Shown: positions 1-7,870, counted from the first letter of the stretch. The stretch is DNA of 18,313 nt from Sedimentisphaerales bacterium (GCA_016932895.1 JAFGCA010000583.1:1-18313), one strand, 5' to 3'. Numbers and translations: made by a program. The notes: generated by a model from the letters alone, not told the origin.

Positions 1-212
1 ATGTCGCGATCTACACCTGCGGGCTGGCCTGGCTCTCGGTTCTGGTGCATCTGGTCGGGCGGGGGCTTGGAGGTCGGGGCGTTCTGGCCGTCGGGTTGTA
101 CCCGTTCCTCCTTGGTGACGCCCTGAAGATCGCGCTGGCGGCGATTTTGCTGCCGGCCGGTTGGAAAATGATTCGATATTTTGGGTTTGAAAAAGGGACC
201 CGGATGCGGTAG
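1..212 (+). CDS. bioY: Biotin transporter BioY-like, C-terminal fragment
   Basis: The reading frame beginning at base 3 is open from the window edge to a TAG at 210-212, giving about 69 residues of a hydrophobic protein. The visible part has a membrane helix (YTCGLAWLSVLVHLVG), then a Tyr-Pro-Phe-Leu-Leu-Gly-Asp-Ala-Leu-Lys segment, a last helix rich in Ala, Ile and Leu, and a short basic tail. The pattern 'PF..GD..K...A' followed by a terminal helix is typical of the C-terminus of BioY, the substrate-binding membrane component of energy-coupling-factor biotin transporters. The rest of the gene lies outside the window, so its family rests on this one segment. Another small integral membrane transporter cannot be excluded. 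Confidence 0.65.
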   Translation, partial: VAIYTCGLAWLSVLVHLVGRGLGGRGVLAVGLYPFLLGDALKIALAAILLPAGWKMIRYFGFEKGTRMR

Positions 213-215
213 ACT
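187..215 (+). promoter_or_regulatory. Sigma70-type promoter of tRNA-Gln
   Basis: TTGAAA at 187-192 is separated by exactly 17 bases from TAGACT at 210-215. Transcription would start near 222, about 22 bases before the mature tRNA. The -10 box overlaps the stop codon of the upstream bioY-like gene. Confidence 0.5.
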
Positions 216-243
216 AACCTCGATCCAGATGTTTCATGGCGTT

Positions 244-314
244 TGGGGAATAGTGTAACGGTAGCACGACTGACTCTGGATCAGTTAGTCGAGGTTCGAA
301 TCCTCGTTCCCCAG
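244..314 (+). tRNA. tRNA-Gln (anticodon CUG)
   Basis: A complete cloverleaf can be drawn. The 7-bp acceptor stem pairs TGGGGAA (244-250) with TTCCCCA (307-313), with discriminator base G314. The D stem is GTG/CAC (253-255, 265-267). The anticodon stem is ACTGA/TCAGT (269-273, 281-285) around the loop CTCTGGA, which places anticodon CTG at 276-278 and so reads CAG. The T arm is CGAGG-TTCGAAT-CCTCG. No CCA is encoded, so it must be added after transcription. The 71-base length and the G discriminator fit bacterial glutamine tRNAs. No integrase or repeated tRNA 3' end was seen nearby. Confidence 0.96.
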
Positions 315-365
315 ATTGTATCGTGGTGGTGAGGCCGGTGTGATGTAGCCTGGAGAGGGTACAGG

Positions 366-1394
366 ATGAAAAGACTCCGAGCCATTTTGGTGCCGGCCAC
401 GGCGATTCTCGTTGCGCTGGTTTGGTCCGATGCGCTCGTCGCGACAGAGGCGGAGCGTTCGGCGGATTCGGGCGCGCGCGGGGGTGCTGCGCCGGAGGGC
501 GCGGTCGGTCTGGCCTGGCGTTACGTCGGCGATGAGGGCATCGAGAGCGATCCGGCGGTGATCTTCACCGAAGATTTCGAGGCCGATACGCTCGATGGCG
601 TTTGTTCCCGCTGGGAAAGCGTGCGGAACCGTGACCTCATGTCGTTTTCGTCCGATGTCCCGCGAGACAGCAAGGGCGTGCATTCCCTTTTGATGACCCA
701 CATCGGCGGCGAGAGCACCGGGGGACATCTCTACCGGCGCCTGCTGCCGGGATACGACAAGCTCCACGTCCGGTTCTACGTGAAGTTCGATCCGGATTGT
801 GCTCCCATTCACCATTTCGTGCACGTGGGCGGCTATCACCCCGCGACGGCGTGGCCGCAGGGGGGCGCCGGGATTCGCCCAAGCGGGAACGAGCGGTTCA
901 CCACCGGCGTCGAGCCCTTCGGTGACAAGTGGCGGTGGGATTTCTACTCGTACTGGATGCAGATGCGCTCTTCGCCCGACGGCAAATCCTGGGGACATGA
1001 CTTCATCAACGATCCCCGGCTCGCCGTCAAGCGCGGGGCGTGGGTCTGCGTCGAACTGATGATGAAGATGAATGAGCCCGTGGGCGAAAGCAACGGTGAG
1101 CAAGCCTTGTGGATTGACGGGCGGCCGTGGACAAAGGACGGCCAGGTCGTCAGCCGCCTGGGGCCGGGATTTCCCCGCGGCACGTGGGTCTGGGACAGTT
1201 TTCTTCCCGACCCGACGGGCCGGCCATTTGCGGGATTCCGCTGGCGCGCGACGGAGGAACTGAAGGTGAACTTCCTCTGGCTGCTGCTCTACGTCACCGC
1301 CGCGCCGCCCGGGCACATCAGCAAGGTCTACTTTGATGATATTGTGGTAGCCCAGGAGTATATTGGCCCGATAAAGGCCGGGCCGCGTCGTTGA
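366..1394 (+). CDS. Secreted concanavalin A-like (polysaccharide lyase-like) protein
   Basis: This is a 342-residue protein with an N-terminal signal peptide (basic MKRLR, a hydrophobic stretch to about residue 22, likely cleavage near ALVATEA), so it should be exported. The mature part begins with a 'VIFTEDFEADTLD' strand and ends with 'SKVYFDDIVVAQEYIGP', with aromatic-rich segments between them (WRWDFYSYWMQM; LWIDGRPW). This start and end pattern is common in jelly-roll, concanavalin A-like carbohydrate-active proteins, including PL14/PL20-like alginate and glucuronan lyases and LamG relatives. No catalytic residues can be assigned with confidence, so a polysaccharide-binding or -degrading role is inferred. 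The start is supported by GGAGAG at 352-357, 8 bases before the ATG. The gene follows the tRNA by 51 bases and is followed by a terminator, so it is probably transcribed alone. Confidence 0.9.
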   Translation: MKRLRAILVPATAILVALVWSDALVATEAERSADSGARGGAAPEGAVGLAWRYVGDEGIESDPAVIFTEDFEADTLDGVCSRWESVRNRDLMSFSSDVPRDSKGVHSLLMTHIGGESTGGHLYRRLLPGYDKLHVRFYVKFDPDCAPIHHFVHVGGYHPATAWPQGGAGIRPSGNERFTTGVEPFGDKWRWDFYSYWMQMRSSPDGKSWGHDFINDPRLAVKRGAWVCVELMMKMNEPVGESNGEQALWIDGRPWTKDGQVVSRLGPGFPRGTWVWDSFLPDPTGRPFAGFRWRATEELKVNFLWLLLYVTAAPPGHISKVYFDDIVVAQEYIGPIKAGPRR

Positions 1395-1462
1395 GACCCG
1401 GGTGCAGGAAACGGCCGTGCAGGAGGAGTGGTGCCATGTCGAGGCACTTTCGTTCGATCCGT

Positions 1463-1480
1463 GGCGGGAACCGCCTTTTT
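1463..1480 (+). terminator. Rho-independent terminator
   Basis: Stem GGCGG (1463-1467), loop GAA and stem CCGCC (1471-1475) are followed directly by five T (1476-1480). It lies about 70 bases after the stop of the 366-1394 gene and would end its transcript. Confidence 0.6.
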
Positions 1481-1727
1481 ACGTGACCTACCGCGCCCAA
1501 CGCCCCCGGTCACAGCGCAGAGGCACGGCCCTCCGGGAACAAGGATGTCAGGATGTACGTTGGCGTTAAGTCACTTTCAGGAAAAGCCGATAGGGCCGTT
1601 ATAAGACCTTATGTATATGCGTTGCTGAAAGGGATAAACGGACGGGGTCAAAAGCCTCGCTATCGGCGATCGGAAAGACACCGGGGGCAGACTCCGTGAG
1701 ACGCCACATTTCGGGAGGTATAGAAAG
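1481..1727 (+). promoter_or_regulatory. Non-coding leader, possibly a GEMM-like (c-di-GMP) riboswitch
   Basis: No credible gene lies between the terminator and the beta-helix gene. Bases about 1630-1665 contain ATAAAC, then a short G-rich stretch, then GGGGTCAAAAGCC. This resembles the conserved AAAC...GG-AC-CAAAGCC core of the class I c-di-GMP riboswitch, but with a degenerate or very short P1b and several departures from consensus. It is followed by possible small hairpins (ATC-GGC-GAT at about 1661-1669). A surface-protein gene downstream would fit c-di-GMP control. The match is by eye only and a covariance-model search would decide it. Confidence 0.22.
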
Positions 1728-4031
1728 ATGGCTAACGGTGGGATCAGAATCAGATTGGTTTGCACAGTTCTCGTAGCGGTTTGGAGTTCTTCGTCTTTCG
1801 GAGCGGAGGTTTCCTGGATCGCCAGCGGGTCTAAGCCTCAGCCTTCGGCATGGTCGGTTCAGCCACAACGGCCCACGCAGCATGAGGTTGTCCGCTTCTC
1901 AGGTCCCACGAGCCGGTACCTGAACCATTGTTTGGCGGAGAACGCTCTGGGCGGCAAACCGACGCTTATCATCAACAGCGCGCAACGAGCGATCGAGTTG
2001 CGCTTCGTGCCTCCGCCCAGCAAGGACTGCGTGGGCTCTGCGGAGGTCTACGGCCTGAAAGGGTCTTTCGGACCTCTGGAGCCGGGGGTGTGGATGTTTT
2101 ACTGCAACCGTTCCGGCGCGTGGTTCTACCTCGAATTCGAGGTGGGCAGTGCTCCGGGACCGTCGTTGTACTACGTCGATACCCATGCCAAGGGGCGCAA
2201 TGACGGTTCGAACTGGACGAACGCCTTCACCCGTCTCCAGAGCGCGTTGGCCGTGGCCAGTGGCGGCTGCGAGATTCGTGTGGCCCAGGGCGTCTACCGG
2301 CCCGATCGAGGTCCCCTGTTCTACGCCGGGGATCCGAACGCGGTCTTTCGGTTGACGCGGGGCATTGTCTTGAAGGGCGGCTATGGGGGCTCAGGTTGGC
2401 CCCGGCCGGACGAACGCGATCTGGTCGCGCACGAAACCGTGCTCAGCGGCGATCTCAGCGGCAACGATCAGGTGCCCGCCTGCCTGTGTGATATGCTCAC
2501 CGATCAAAGCCGATTCGACAACAGTTACCATGTGGTCGTCACCAGCGGGGCGGATTCGACGACGGTGCTGGACGGCTTTACGATCACCGGGGGCGTAGCC
2601 GCCGGGTCGCATGAGCCCGACAAGAGAAGTTGCGGCGGCGGCATCTTCAACGCGGACGGCTCTCCGACGATTCGCAATTGCCTGATCGTGGGCAACGCCT
2701 GCGGTTTCTATGGCGGTGGAATCTACAGCAGCAGTCGCACGGCGCCGACCGTCACCAACTGTACGGTAACGGGCAACTGGGCGCAGTGGTGGGGCGGCGG
2801 CATCTACAACGAATGGGACGGCGAACTGGTTGTCACGAGGTGCGCCATCACCGGCAACGGCGCGGAGTTCCGCGGGGGCGGCCTTTGCTGTCACACCGAC
2901 GGTCTGCTGGACGTGGCCAACTGCATCGTCAGCGGCAATATGGCGCTGGAGTCGAGCTTTGGCAAGGGGGGCGCGCTGTACTGCACGGCGGCCCGCGTGA
3001 ATCTGCTGCATTGCACGCTCGTGGGCAATCGAGCCGGCGTCGGCAGCTCGATCGCGTGCGACTCGCTGGACCACGGCGGCACCGGGGAGATTCGGGTGGA
3101 CAACTGCATTCTGTGGGATGGCGAGGAGTCCCTTCACAACGGCGATAATTCGCTGCTGGAGATCATGTACAGTGACGTGCAGGGCGGCTGGCCCGGCTCG
3201 GGCAATATCGCCGCCGATCCTCGTTTCGTGCAGATGGGGTACTGGGACAGCGGCGCGACGGCCAGAGACCCCGATGATGACATCTGGTTCGAAGGGGACT
3301 ATCACCTGCAGTGGGATTCTCCGTGCATCGACGCGGGGGATCCGAGATGGATTCCGGATGCGGAGGCGACGGATCTTGACGGCCGGCCGCGCCTGTCGGG
3401 CGCGGCGGTGGACATGGGTGTGTACGAGGTGGGCAACGAGGCGCCCGTGCCCGAGGTGGGCCCCTGGCTGACCGGGTTTTCGCTGGACGGCAAGACCGGC
3501 GATCTCACCCTGGACGCCAGCGGCTCCCACGATCCGGAAGGCCAGGCCCTGTCGTATCGCTGGTACCTCGACGGCTCGCTCGTTTCGCGCCATGCTCGTT
3601 TCACGATGGAACTGCCGTTAGGCTCGCATTCCTTCGAGCTGGTCGTCAGCGATAGCGTGGGCGTATCGACGTCGCTGGAGGTCATCGGGCAGATTCTCGA
3701 GCCGATCGAGACGACGATGAATCTCACGCCTGCGACGATCACCCAGCGCGGCACCAGCGAGCCCATTACGGCCTCGATCCTGCTGCCGCCGGGCCGAAAG
3801 CTCGGCGAGTTTGCCAGCAGCGAGAAGCTGCTGCTCTACGCGGGCGGCATCGAGGCTACCGGCCAGTCGGGCTTCGTATGGCTGGGAGGCAAGGTCATCG
3901 TCGTGGCGAAGTTCGACCGGGCCAAGTTCTTTGCAGTGGGTCCCACCTACGGAGAAGTGAAGGTCGAGGTGGTCGGGCGGCTGACCGATGGCAACTTCTT
4001 CAGCGCCAAGGGCGTGATCACGCTGCAATAG
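1728..4031 (+). CDS. Secreted right-handed beta-helix protein with PKD-like domain
   Basis: This 767-residue exported protein has a signal peptide (residues 1-26, hydrophobic VCTVLVAVWSSSSFGA). Residues 28-143 form an N-terminal region with no clear family. A pectate-lyase-like parallel beta-helix begins at about 148 (LYYVDTHAKGRNDGSNW, then AFTRLQSALAVA) and continues to about 570. It contains many repeated rungs such as GGGIFNADGSPTIRNC, GGGIYSSSRTAPTVTNC and GGGIYNEWDGELVVTRC. A PKD- or Ig-like module follows at about 575-655 (LDASGSHDPEGQALSYRW), then a 100-residue C-terminal beta domain. Such proteins occur in large paralogous sets in planctomycetes. No sorting signal or dockerin is visible, and a role in surface adhesion or polysaccharide binding is inferred. 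The ATG has GGGAGG at 1713-1718, 9 bases upstream. The 3' end faces xthA only 27 bases away. Confidence 0.92.
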   Translation: MANGGIRIRLVCTVLVAVWSSSSFGAEVSWIASGSKPQPSAWSVQPQRPTQHEVVRFSGPTSRYLNHCLAENALGGKPTLIINSAQRAIELRFVPPPSKDCVGSAEVYGLKGSFGPLEPGVWMFYCNRSGAWFYLEFEVGSAPGPSLYYVDTHAKGRNDGSNWTNAFTRLQSALAVASGGCEIRVAQGVYRPDRGPLFYAGDPNAVFRLTRGIVLKGGYGGSGWPRPDERDLVAHETVLSGDLSGNDQVPACLCDMLTDQSRFDNSYHVVVTSGADSTTVLDGFTITGGVAAGSHEPDKRSCGGGIFNADGSPTIRNCLIVGNACGFYGGGIYSSSRTAPTVTNCTVTGNWAQWWGGGIYNEWDGELVVTRCAITGNGAEFRGGGLCCHTDGLLDVANCIVSGNMALESSFGKGGALYCTAARVNLLHCTLVGNRAGVGSSIACDSLDHGGTGEIRVDNCILWDGEESLHNGDNSLLEIMYSDVQGGWPGSGNIAADPRFVQMGYWDSGATARDPDDDIWFEGDYHLQWDSPCIDAGDPRWIPDAEATDLDGRPRLSGAAVDMGVYEVGNEAPVPEVGPWLTGFSLDGKTGDLTLDASGSHDPEGQALSYRWYLDGSLVSRHARFTMELPLGSHSFELVVSDSVGVSTSLEVIGQILEPIETTMNLTPATITQRGTSEPITASILLPPGRKLGEFASSEKLLLYAGGIEATGQSGFVWLGGKVIVVAKFDRAKFFAVGPTYGEVKVEVVGRLTDGNFFSAKGVITLQ

Positions 4032-4058
4032 TCCGCTGGTTTGCCGGCGCCCGGGCGG

Positions 4059-4829
4059 CTATCGGTTGAATTCCGCGACGACGGGCGTGTGGTCGCTGGG
4101 CCGATCCGCCGCGCGAGGCTCGCGGTCGATGTAGCAGGCGGTGCATTGTCGGGCCGCCGGTTCGGTCGCCATGATGTGGTCCAGACGCCATCCGAGGTTG
4201 CGCTGGAACGTGCCCCGTGCGCGATAATCCCAGAACGTGTACTGACCGCCCTCTTGGCAGAAGGCCCGAAACAGGTCCACAAAGCCCCAGTCCATGATCC
4301 TGGCGAGGGCTTCATGGACGTCGGGATGAAAGCAGACGTGGCCCAGCAGCGACTCGGGATCGTAGACGTCGATCGGCTCGGGCGCCACGTTCAGATCGCC
4401 CACCCAGACCAGCGGGTCGGTCGGCTTGAACCGATCCCGGAAGTAATCGAGCAGCCGGGCGAACCAGTCGAGCTTGTAGCGGAACTTGTCGGTATCGGCC
4501 ATGTAGCCCTGCGGGACGTACGTGTTGACGAGGGTCATACCGTCGAGGCTTGCGGCCACGAGGCGGGCCTCATCCCGCGGTTCGCCGGGCAAGCCGAAGG
4601 TGACGTCGGCAACGTCGCAGAGCGTGAGCAGGGCGACGCCATTGTAGGCCTTCTGGCCTCGAAAGACGCATCGATAGCCGACGTCCTCGAAGGCCGCCGT
4701 GGGAAAATCGGGGTCCTGCACCTTGGTCTCCTGGACGGCGAGGACCTCGGGCCGGTTCTTGCGGAGCCAGTCGCTGACGACCGGCAGACGGGCTCGTATC
4801 GAATTGACGTTGAAGCTGGCTATTTTCAT
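4059..4829 (-). CDS. xthA: Exodeoxyribonuclease III
   Basis: This 256-residue protein is a full-length member of the exonuclease-endonuclease-phosphatase superfamily. It acts as the AP endonuclease and 3'-5' exonuclease of base-excision repair in the cytoplasm. The diagnostic residues are present: N7 (FNVNSIR), E34 (AVQETK, metal ligand), Y104 (NTYVPQG), D145 and N147 (GDLNVAP), D217-H218 (WRLDHIM) and the catalytic S-D246-H247 (RPSDHTP). The length is that of bacterial Xth. The C-terminus does not extend past the DH motif beyond the usual few residues. It is convergent with the beta-helix gene and divergent from the entericidin-like gene, so it is probably monocistronic. The assignment is secure. 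Confidence 0.97.
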   Translation of the reverse strand: MKIASFNVNSIRARLPVVSDWLRKNRPEVLAVQETKVQDPDFPTAAFEDVGYRCVFRGQKAYNGVALLTLCDVADVTFGLPGEPRDEARLVAASLDGMTLVNTYVPQGYMADTDKFRYKLDWFARLLDYFRDRFKPTDPLVWVGDLNVAPEPIDVYDPESLLGHVCFHPDVHEALARIMDWGFVDLFRAFCQEGGQYTFWDYRARGTFQRNLGWRLDHIMATEPAARQCTACYIDREPRAADRPSDHTPVVAEFNR

Positions 4830-4910
4830 CGGGTTCTGCTTTGCTCCAGAGAACTACGTCATCCTTTCCCGTGTAGCCGCGGCACGGGGTCCGAGGCAAG
4901 CCTGGGGTCG

Positions 4911-4939
4911 TTGCCGTCGGCGCCGGTTGCCGGTAGAAT
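4911..4939 (+). promoter_or_regulatory. Sigma70-type promoter of the entericidin-like gene
   Basis: TTGCCG (4911-4916) and TAGAAT (4934-4939) are separated by 17 bases. A start near 4946 would give a leader of about 80 bases before the ATG at 5026. The 196-bp interval 4830-5025 otherwise holds no gene on either strand. Confidence 0.5.
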
Positions 4940-5025
4940 GGTATCAGGCTGACGGGGTGGTACGCAAGCCCCTCCCGGCCGCTCACGACAGGCAACGGAC
5001 CGGAAAGAAGGGAGTGTAGGACGAT

Positions 5026-5157
5026 ATGGCAAGGAAGGCAATCGTGCTGATCGTGCTGCTGGCCGTCCTCGTGTGGTCGACCGGCTGCAACACGGTGCAG
5101 GGGGTGGGAGAGGATATCACCTGGATCGGTGAAAAAGGGGCCGAGGTCTTCGAGTAG
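5026..5157 (+). CDS. Entericidin A/B family small lipoprotein
   Basis: This is a 43-residue protein: MARK, a hydrophobic segment (AIVLIVLLAVLVW), then S-T-G-C21-N-T-V-Q-G-V-G-E-D-I, ending in GEKGAEVFE. The Gly-Cys after the hydrophobic stretch marks signal peptidase II processing and lipidation at C21. The segment 'CNTVxGxGxDI' followed by 'GEK/GEA' is the hallmark of the entericidin family, small envelope lipoproteins described in enterobacteria as a toxin-antidote pair (EcnA/EcnB) but widespread as single copies of unknown role. The -3 residue of the lipobox is Ser rather than Leu or Val, which is slightly unusual. An SD-like GGAG (5011-5014) precedes the start. No second entericidin gene is nearby, so a toxin/antidote function should not be assumed. 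Confidence 0.85.
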   Translation: MARKAIVLIVLLAVLVWSTGCNTVQGVGEDITWIGEKGAEVFE

Positions 5158-5207
5158 AGCCGCGTCGTCGTGCGGCCGACTCGCATTCGCCCGGGGGAAG
5201 CCGTGCG

Positions 5208-7571
5208 CTACTTCGTCTCGCCGATCTGGCTCTGCGCCGTATCCTCTCGCTCGCTCGCAGCCTCGGCGTCTGCGGAGTCCGGGGCGATTGGATCGACCGC
5301 CATCTGCGTCGAGCCCGTCCAATCGTGGATCTTGTGGATGATGGCGTAGCTCTCGATGATCTCCAGGAGGCTCAGCAGGAAGCTCAGGGTGCTTTCGGCG
5401 CCCTGGTTGCCGTTGACGCCCCCGGCCATGAGCCCGTCCGAGCAGCCCTTGGTCCGGAAATCATACAGAGGAACGCGCAGGTCGTTTGCCCCGAGGAACC
5501 AGTCAAACGCCGTCCGCTGGAGCTTGAGGAACTTGGCCTCCTTGGTCGCGTCATAGGCGGCCCGCAACATCATGACCGTTCCGACGGTCTCAATCGGCTG
5601 CTGATCGAAGTTGGCGCGGGCCTTGTGTCGCTCGTACCATCCTTTGCATCCGACGAAGGTGAAGTGGTCCTCCTCGAAGGTGTTTTCCAGCAGGAAGTCG
5701 GCCGTACGCGTCGCGATCTCCAGGTGTTTTTCGTTGCCCAGGGTCAGCCCCGCCACGAACAGGGCGTGGGGCAATACGGCGTTGTCGTAGGTGAGAATGT
5801 CCTCGAACCAGTCCCAGTCGGCAAAGTGATTCTCGCGGTGCTGCGCGACGAGACCGTCGGCGGCCAGTTCGAGCTCGCGCTTGATGTCGCTGGCGCCCGG
5901 GAATTGCTTGAGATAGTCGCACAGGCCCAGGATGGCGTAGGCCATGCCCCGGGGATGCTGCTGCTGGATGTGTGCGACGGCGCGGTCGAAGCAGTCTTTC
6001 ACCACGGACAGGTAGGCCGGCGAGGGCGAATGGGCCATGACGGACCCGAAGGCCCAGAGGACCCGCCCGAAGGCGTCGTTGCTCGGCTCGTGCTCCCACC
6101 AGGTGCGGTCGAAGTTCATGAAGTTTCGGATCGAGCCGTCGGGATTCTGGGCGTACATGATAAACGAAAGGTAAATGTCGAGCAGTCGCAGCGCCTGGGG
6201 GTCGGGGTACTGGCTGTAGTACTTGATCATGGCGATGACGCCCCGGGCGTTGTCGTCGGTGCAGTACCCGTGGAGGCGATTGGGAATGGTGAATTTGGCG
6301 TGCTGGTACAGGCCCGTGTCGTCGGTGAGTTTGACGATGTGGTCGAGACAGGGCTCGGGGACCTCGATGCTGGACATGGTCTCGGCGGCGGTCAGCTCTC
6401 TGAGGCCGCTGATCTGAACGGGAAGGTGGACCTGGCGGAAGAGCTTCCAGTAGGCCTGCCCGATCTTGGGCCAGGTTCTCGACCGGCCGTAATCGTACGC
6501 CCGGCGCCGCAGGGTGTAGAACAACGAGTCGTTCCCGAGTATCTCAACGACCTCCCGGGCAAGCTGTTCGGAATCGCCGAATGGCACGAGCCTTCCGCGC
6601 CCGTCGGCAAGCAGCTCCTCGGCGGCCCAATACGGCGTCGAGACGACCGCCTTGCCCGTACCTACCGCGAACGCCAGCGTGCCGCTGGTCAACTGTTCCC
6701 GGCTCAAATACGGTGTGACGTAGATGTCGGCGGCACAGAGAAAATTATGCAGCTCCTGGTCATCCACGAACCGGTTGTGAAAGATGACGTGATCCTGCAA
6801 CCCCAAATCCTTGACGGCCTGCTGGAGGCTGAATCGATACGATTCCCCCTCATATTGCAGGACCAGGGGGTGCGTCATCCCCAGCACGATGTACATGACG
6901 GAAGGCTCGGCCGCGATGATCTGCGGCATGGCCCGCAGCATCCCCTCGATCCCTTTATTCTTGTTGATCAGCCCGAAGGTCAGGATCGTCCGTCTTCCCT
7001 CGAGCCCGAACTTGTGCTTGTAGTAGTTGCTGTCCACGAAGGGCAAATCCGGAATGCCGTGCGGGATCAGCTCGACGCGGTCGGCGGCAATGCCGTAGAG
7101 GTCGCCGAGCATGGTAACGCCGCGTTCGTTCATGGTCACGACTTTTTCCGAACATTCGCAGGCCTCCACCATGGCCTTGCGGAACGCCTCGGGCGGTTCG
7201 TCGAGGACCGTATGGAGGGTGGTGATCACGGGGGCCTTGAGGCGTTTGAGCAGCAGGCTCAGGTAGGAGCCGGCCTCTCCGCCGAAAAGGCCGAATTCAT
7301 GCTGAACGGAGACGAGGTCCACGTGGCTGAAGTTGATGTAGTCGGCGGCGCAGATGTAGTCGCTTCGCACGTTCTGGCGGATCTCAAACTTGACGGGATT
7401 ATCGTATTTGAGCCGGGCGTCCGCCCGCAGGGTGACCACGAGCGGCTCGAAACTGCCCTGGGCCGCGGCGTCCGTGCTGCGAATGAGATCGGCGGTGAAG
7501 GTGGCGATACCACATCTTCGAGGAGGGAACGTCGAAAGAAAGACAACTCTTTTCTTTGCCTCTTTGACCAT
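5208..7571 (-). CDS. GT4 glycosyltransferase fused to an alpha-barrel (six-hairpin-like) domain
   Basis: The protein has about 787 residues. Residues about 8-390 form a GT-B fold glycosyltransferase of family GT4: the N-terminal loop 'STFPPRRCGIATF', 'LIPHGIPD' at the domain junction, 'LTFGLINKNKG' starting the C-lobe, and the E-x7-E-type donor region 'EQLTSGTLAFAVGTGKAVVSTPYWAAEEL'. Residues about 405-760 are a separate helical domain with aromatic and acidic motifs (RLHGYCTDDNARG, NFDRTWWEHEPSNDAFGR, DWDWFEDILTYDNAVLPHALF, GGVNGNQGAESTLSFL) that resemble (alpha/alpha)6 glycosidase or epimerase barrels. It probably builds or remodels a glycan in the cytoplasm; donor and acceptor are unknown. 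The ATG at 7571 is preferred. An in-frame TTG at 7580 would add three residues and has no better ribosome site. Confidence 0.9.
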   Translation of the reverse strand: MVKEAKKRVVFLSTFPPRRCGIATFTADLIRSTDAAAQGSFEPLVVTLRADARLKYDNPVKFEIRQNVRSDYICAADYINFSHVDLVSVQHEFGLFGGEAGSYLSLLLKRLKAPVITTLHTVLDEPPEAFRKAMVEACECSEKVVTMNERGVTMLGDLYGIAADRVELIPHGIPDLPFVDSNYYKHKFGLEGRRTILTFGLINKNKGIEGMLRAMPQIIAAEPSVMYIVLGMTHPLVLQYEGESYRFSLQQAVKDLGLQDHVIFHNRFVDDQELHNFLCAADIYVTPYLSREQLTSGTLAFAVGTGKAVVSTPYWAAEELLADGRGRLVPFGDSEQLAREVVEILGNDSLFYTLRRRAYDYGRSRTWPKIGQAYWKLFRQVHLPVQISGLRELTAAETMSSIEVPEPCLDHIVKLTDDTGLYQHAKFTIPNRLHGYCTDDNARGVIAMIKYYSQYPDPQALRLLDIYLSFIMYAQNPDGSIRNFMNFDRTWWEHEPSNDAFGRVLWAFGSVMAHSPSPAYLSVVKDCFDRAVAHIQQQHPRGMAYAILGLCDYLKQFPGASDIKRELELAADGLVAQHRENHFADWDWFEDILTYDNAVLPHALFVAGLTLGNEKHLEIATRTADFLLENTFEEDHFTFVGCKGWYERHKARANFDQQPIETVGTVMMLRAAYDATKEAKFLKLQRTAFDWFLGANDLRVPLYDFRTKGCSDGLMAGGVNGNQGAESTLSFLLSLLEIIESYAIIHKIHDWTGSTQMAVDPIAPDSADAEAASEREDTAQSQIGETK

Positions 7572-7608
7572 GTGTACCAATCCGTAGCGATTTGCTCAGA
7601 GGAGAATC

Positions 7609-7637
7609 ATGATATAGCGGTTTCAGCAGGCTGTCAA
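7609..7637 (-). promoter_or_regulatory. Sigma70-type promoter of the GT4 fusion gene
   Basis: On the minus strand, TTGACA (plus-strand 7632-7637) is followed after exactly 17 bases by TATCAT (plus-strand 7609-7614). This perfect -35 and good -10 would start transcription near 7602, about 30 bases before the ATG at 7571. Confidence 0.7.
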
Positions 7638-7732
7638 GCCGTTTGACCGATCCGTTTTCCAATCACCCCGTATGCAGGGAAGGATGGATTCCGCTCGATC
7701 TGAAGAAAAGAAACAGATATAAGTTGCGTTCA

Positions 7733-7755
7733 CCCGGAATTTCTGGGATTATAAT
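7733..7755 (+). promoter_or_regulatory. Candidate operon promoter with an embedded inverted repeat
   Basis: A consensus TATAAT lies at 7750-7755. The best -35 candidates are poor: TTGCGT at 7724-7729 with a 20-base spacer, or TTCACC at 7729-7734 with 15. The spacer contains the near-palindrome CCCGGAATTTCTGGG (7733-7747), with 7-base arms, one mismatch and one central base. An operator in this position would suit repression or activation by the Rrf2 protein encoded 190 bases downstream. Both the promoter and the operator role are inferences from position. Confidence 0.35.
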
Positions 7756-7850
7756 GTTCGAACTCCTGTATCCTTTGGGGTGTATCTTACGGAACCACTG
7801 TGTGTGGCCGCAGAAACGCTGCACAATGGGTGTGTTCTATCGCATCGGCC

Positions 7851-7870
7851 AGAAAATTTTACCATTTTCT
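7851..7870. repeat. AT-rich inverted repeat upstream of rrf2
   Basis: AGAAAAT (7851-7857) and ATTTTCT (7864-7870) are perfect 7-base arms around a 6-base centre. The flanks GCC and TGGC extend the symmetry if one base is bulged. It lies about 70 bases before the rrf2 start in the gene-free stretch 7572-7940, making it a second candidate binding site or an mRNA leader hairpin. Confidence 0.4.

Noticed and set aside
2391..3593. 400-codon minus-strand frame inside the beta-helix gene
   Set aside because: The plus strand encodes regular beta-helix rungs; the minus product is Arg/Ala/Val-rich noise.
5159..5176. GCCGC/GCGGC hairpin after the entericidin-like gene as a terminator
   Set aside because: The stem is short, the loop is 8 bases, and no T-tract follows.
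5325..7646. 773-codon plus-strand open frame opposite the GT4 fusion gene
   Set aside because: The minus-strand protein has clear family motifs throughout. The plus-strand product is a low-complexity G/V/D/L/E-rich sequence typical of the antisense of GC-rich genes.
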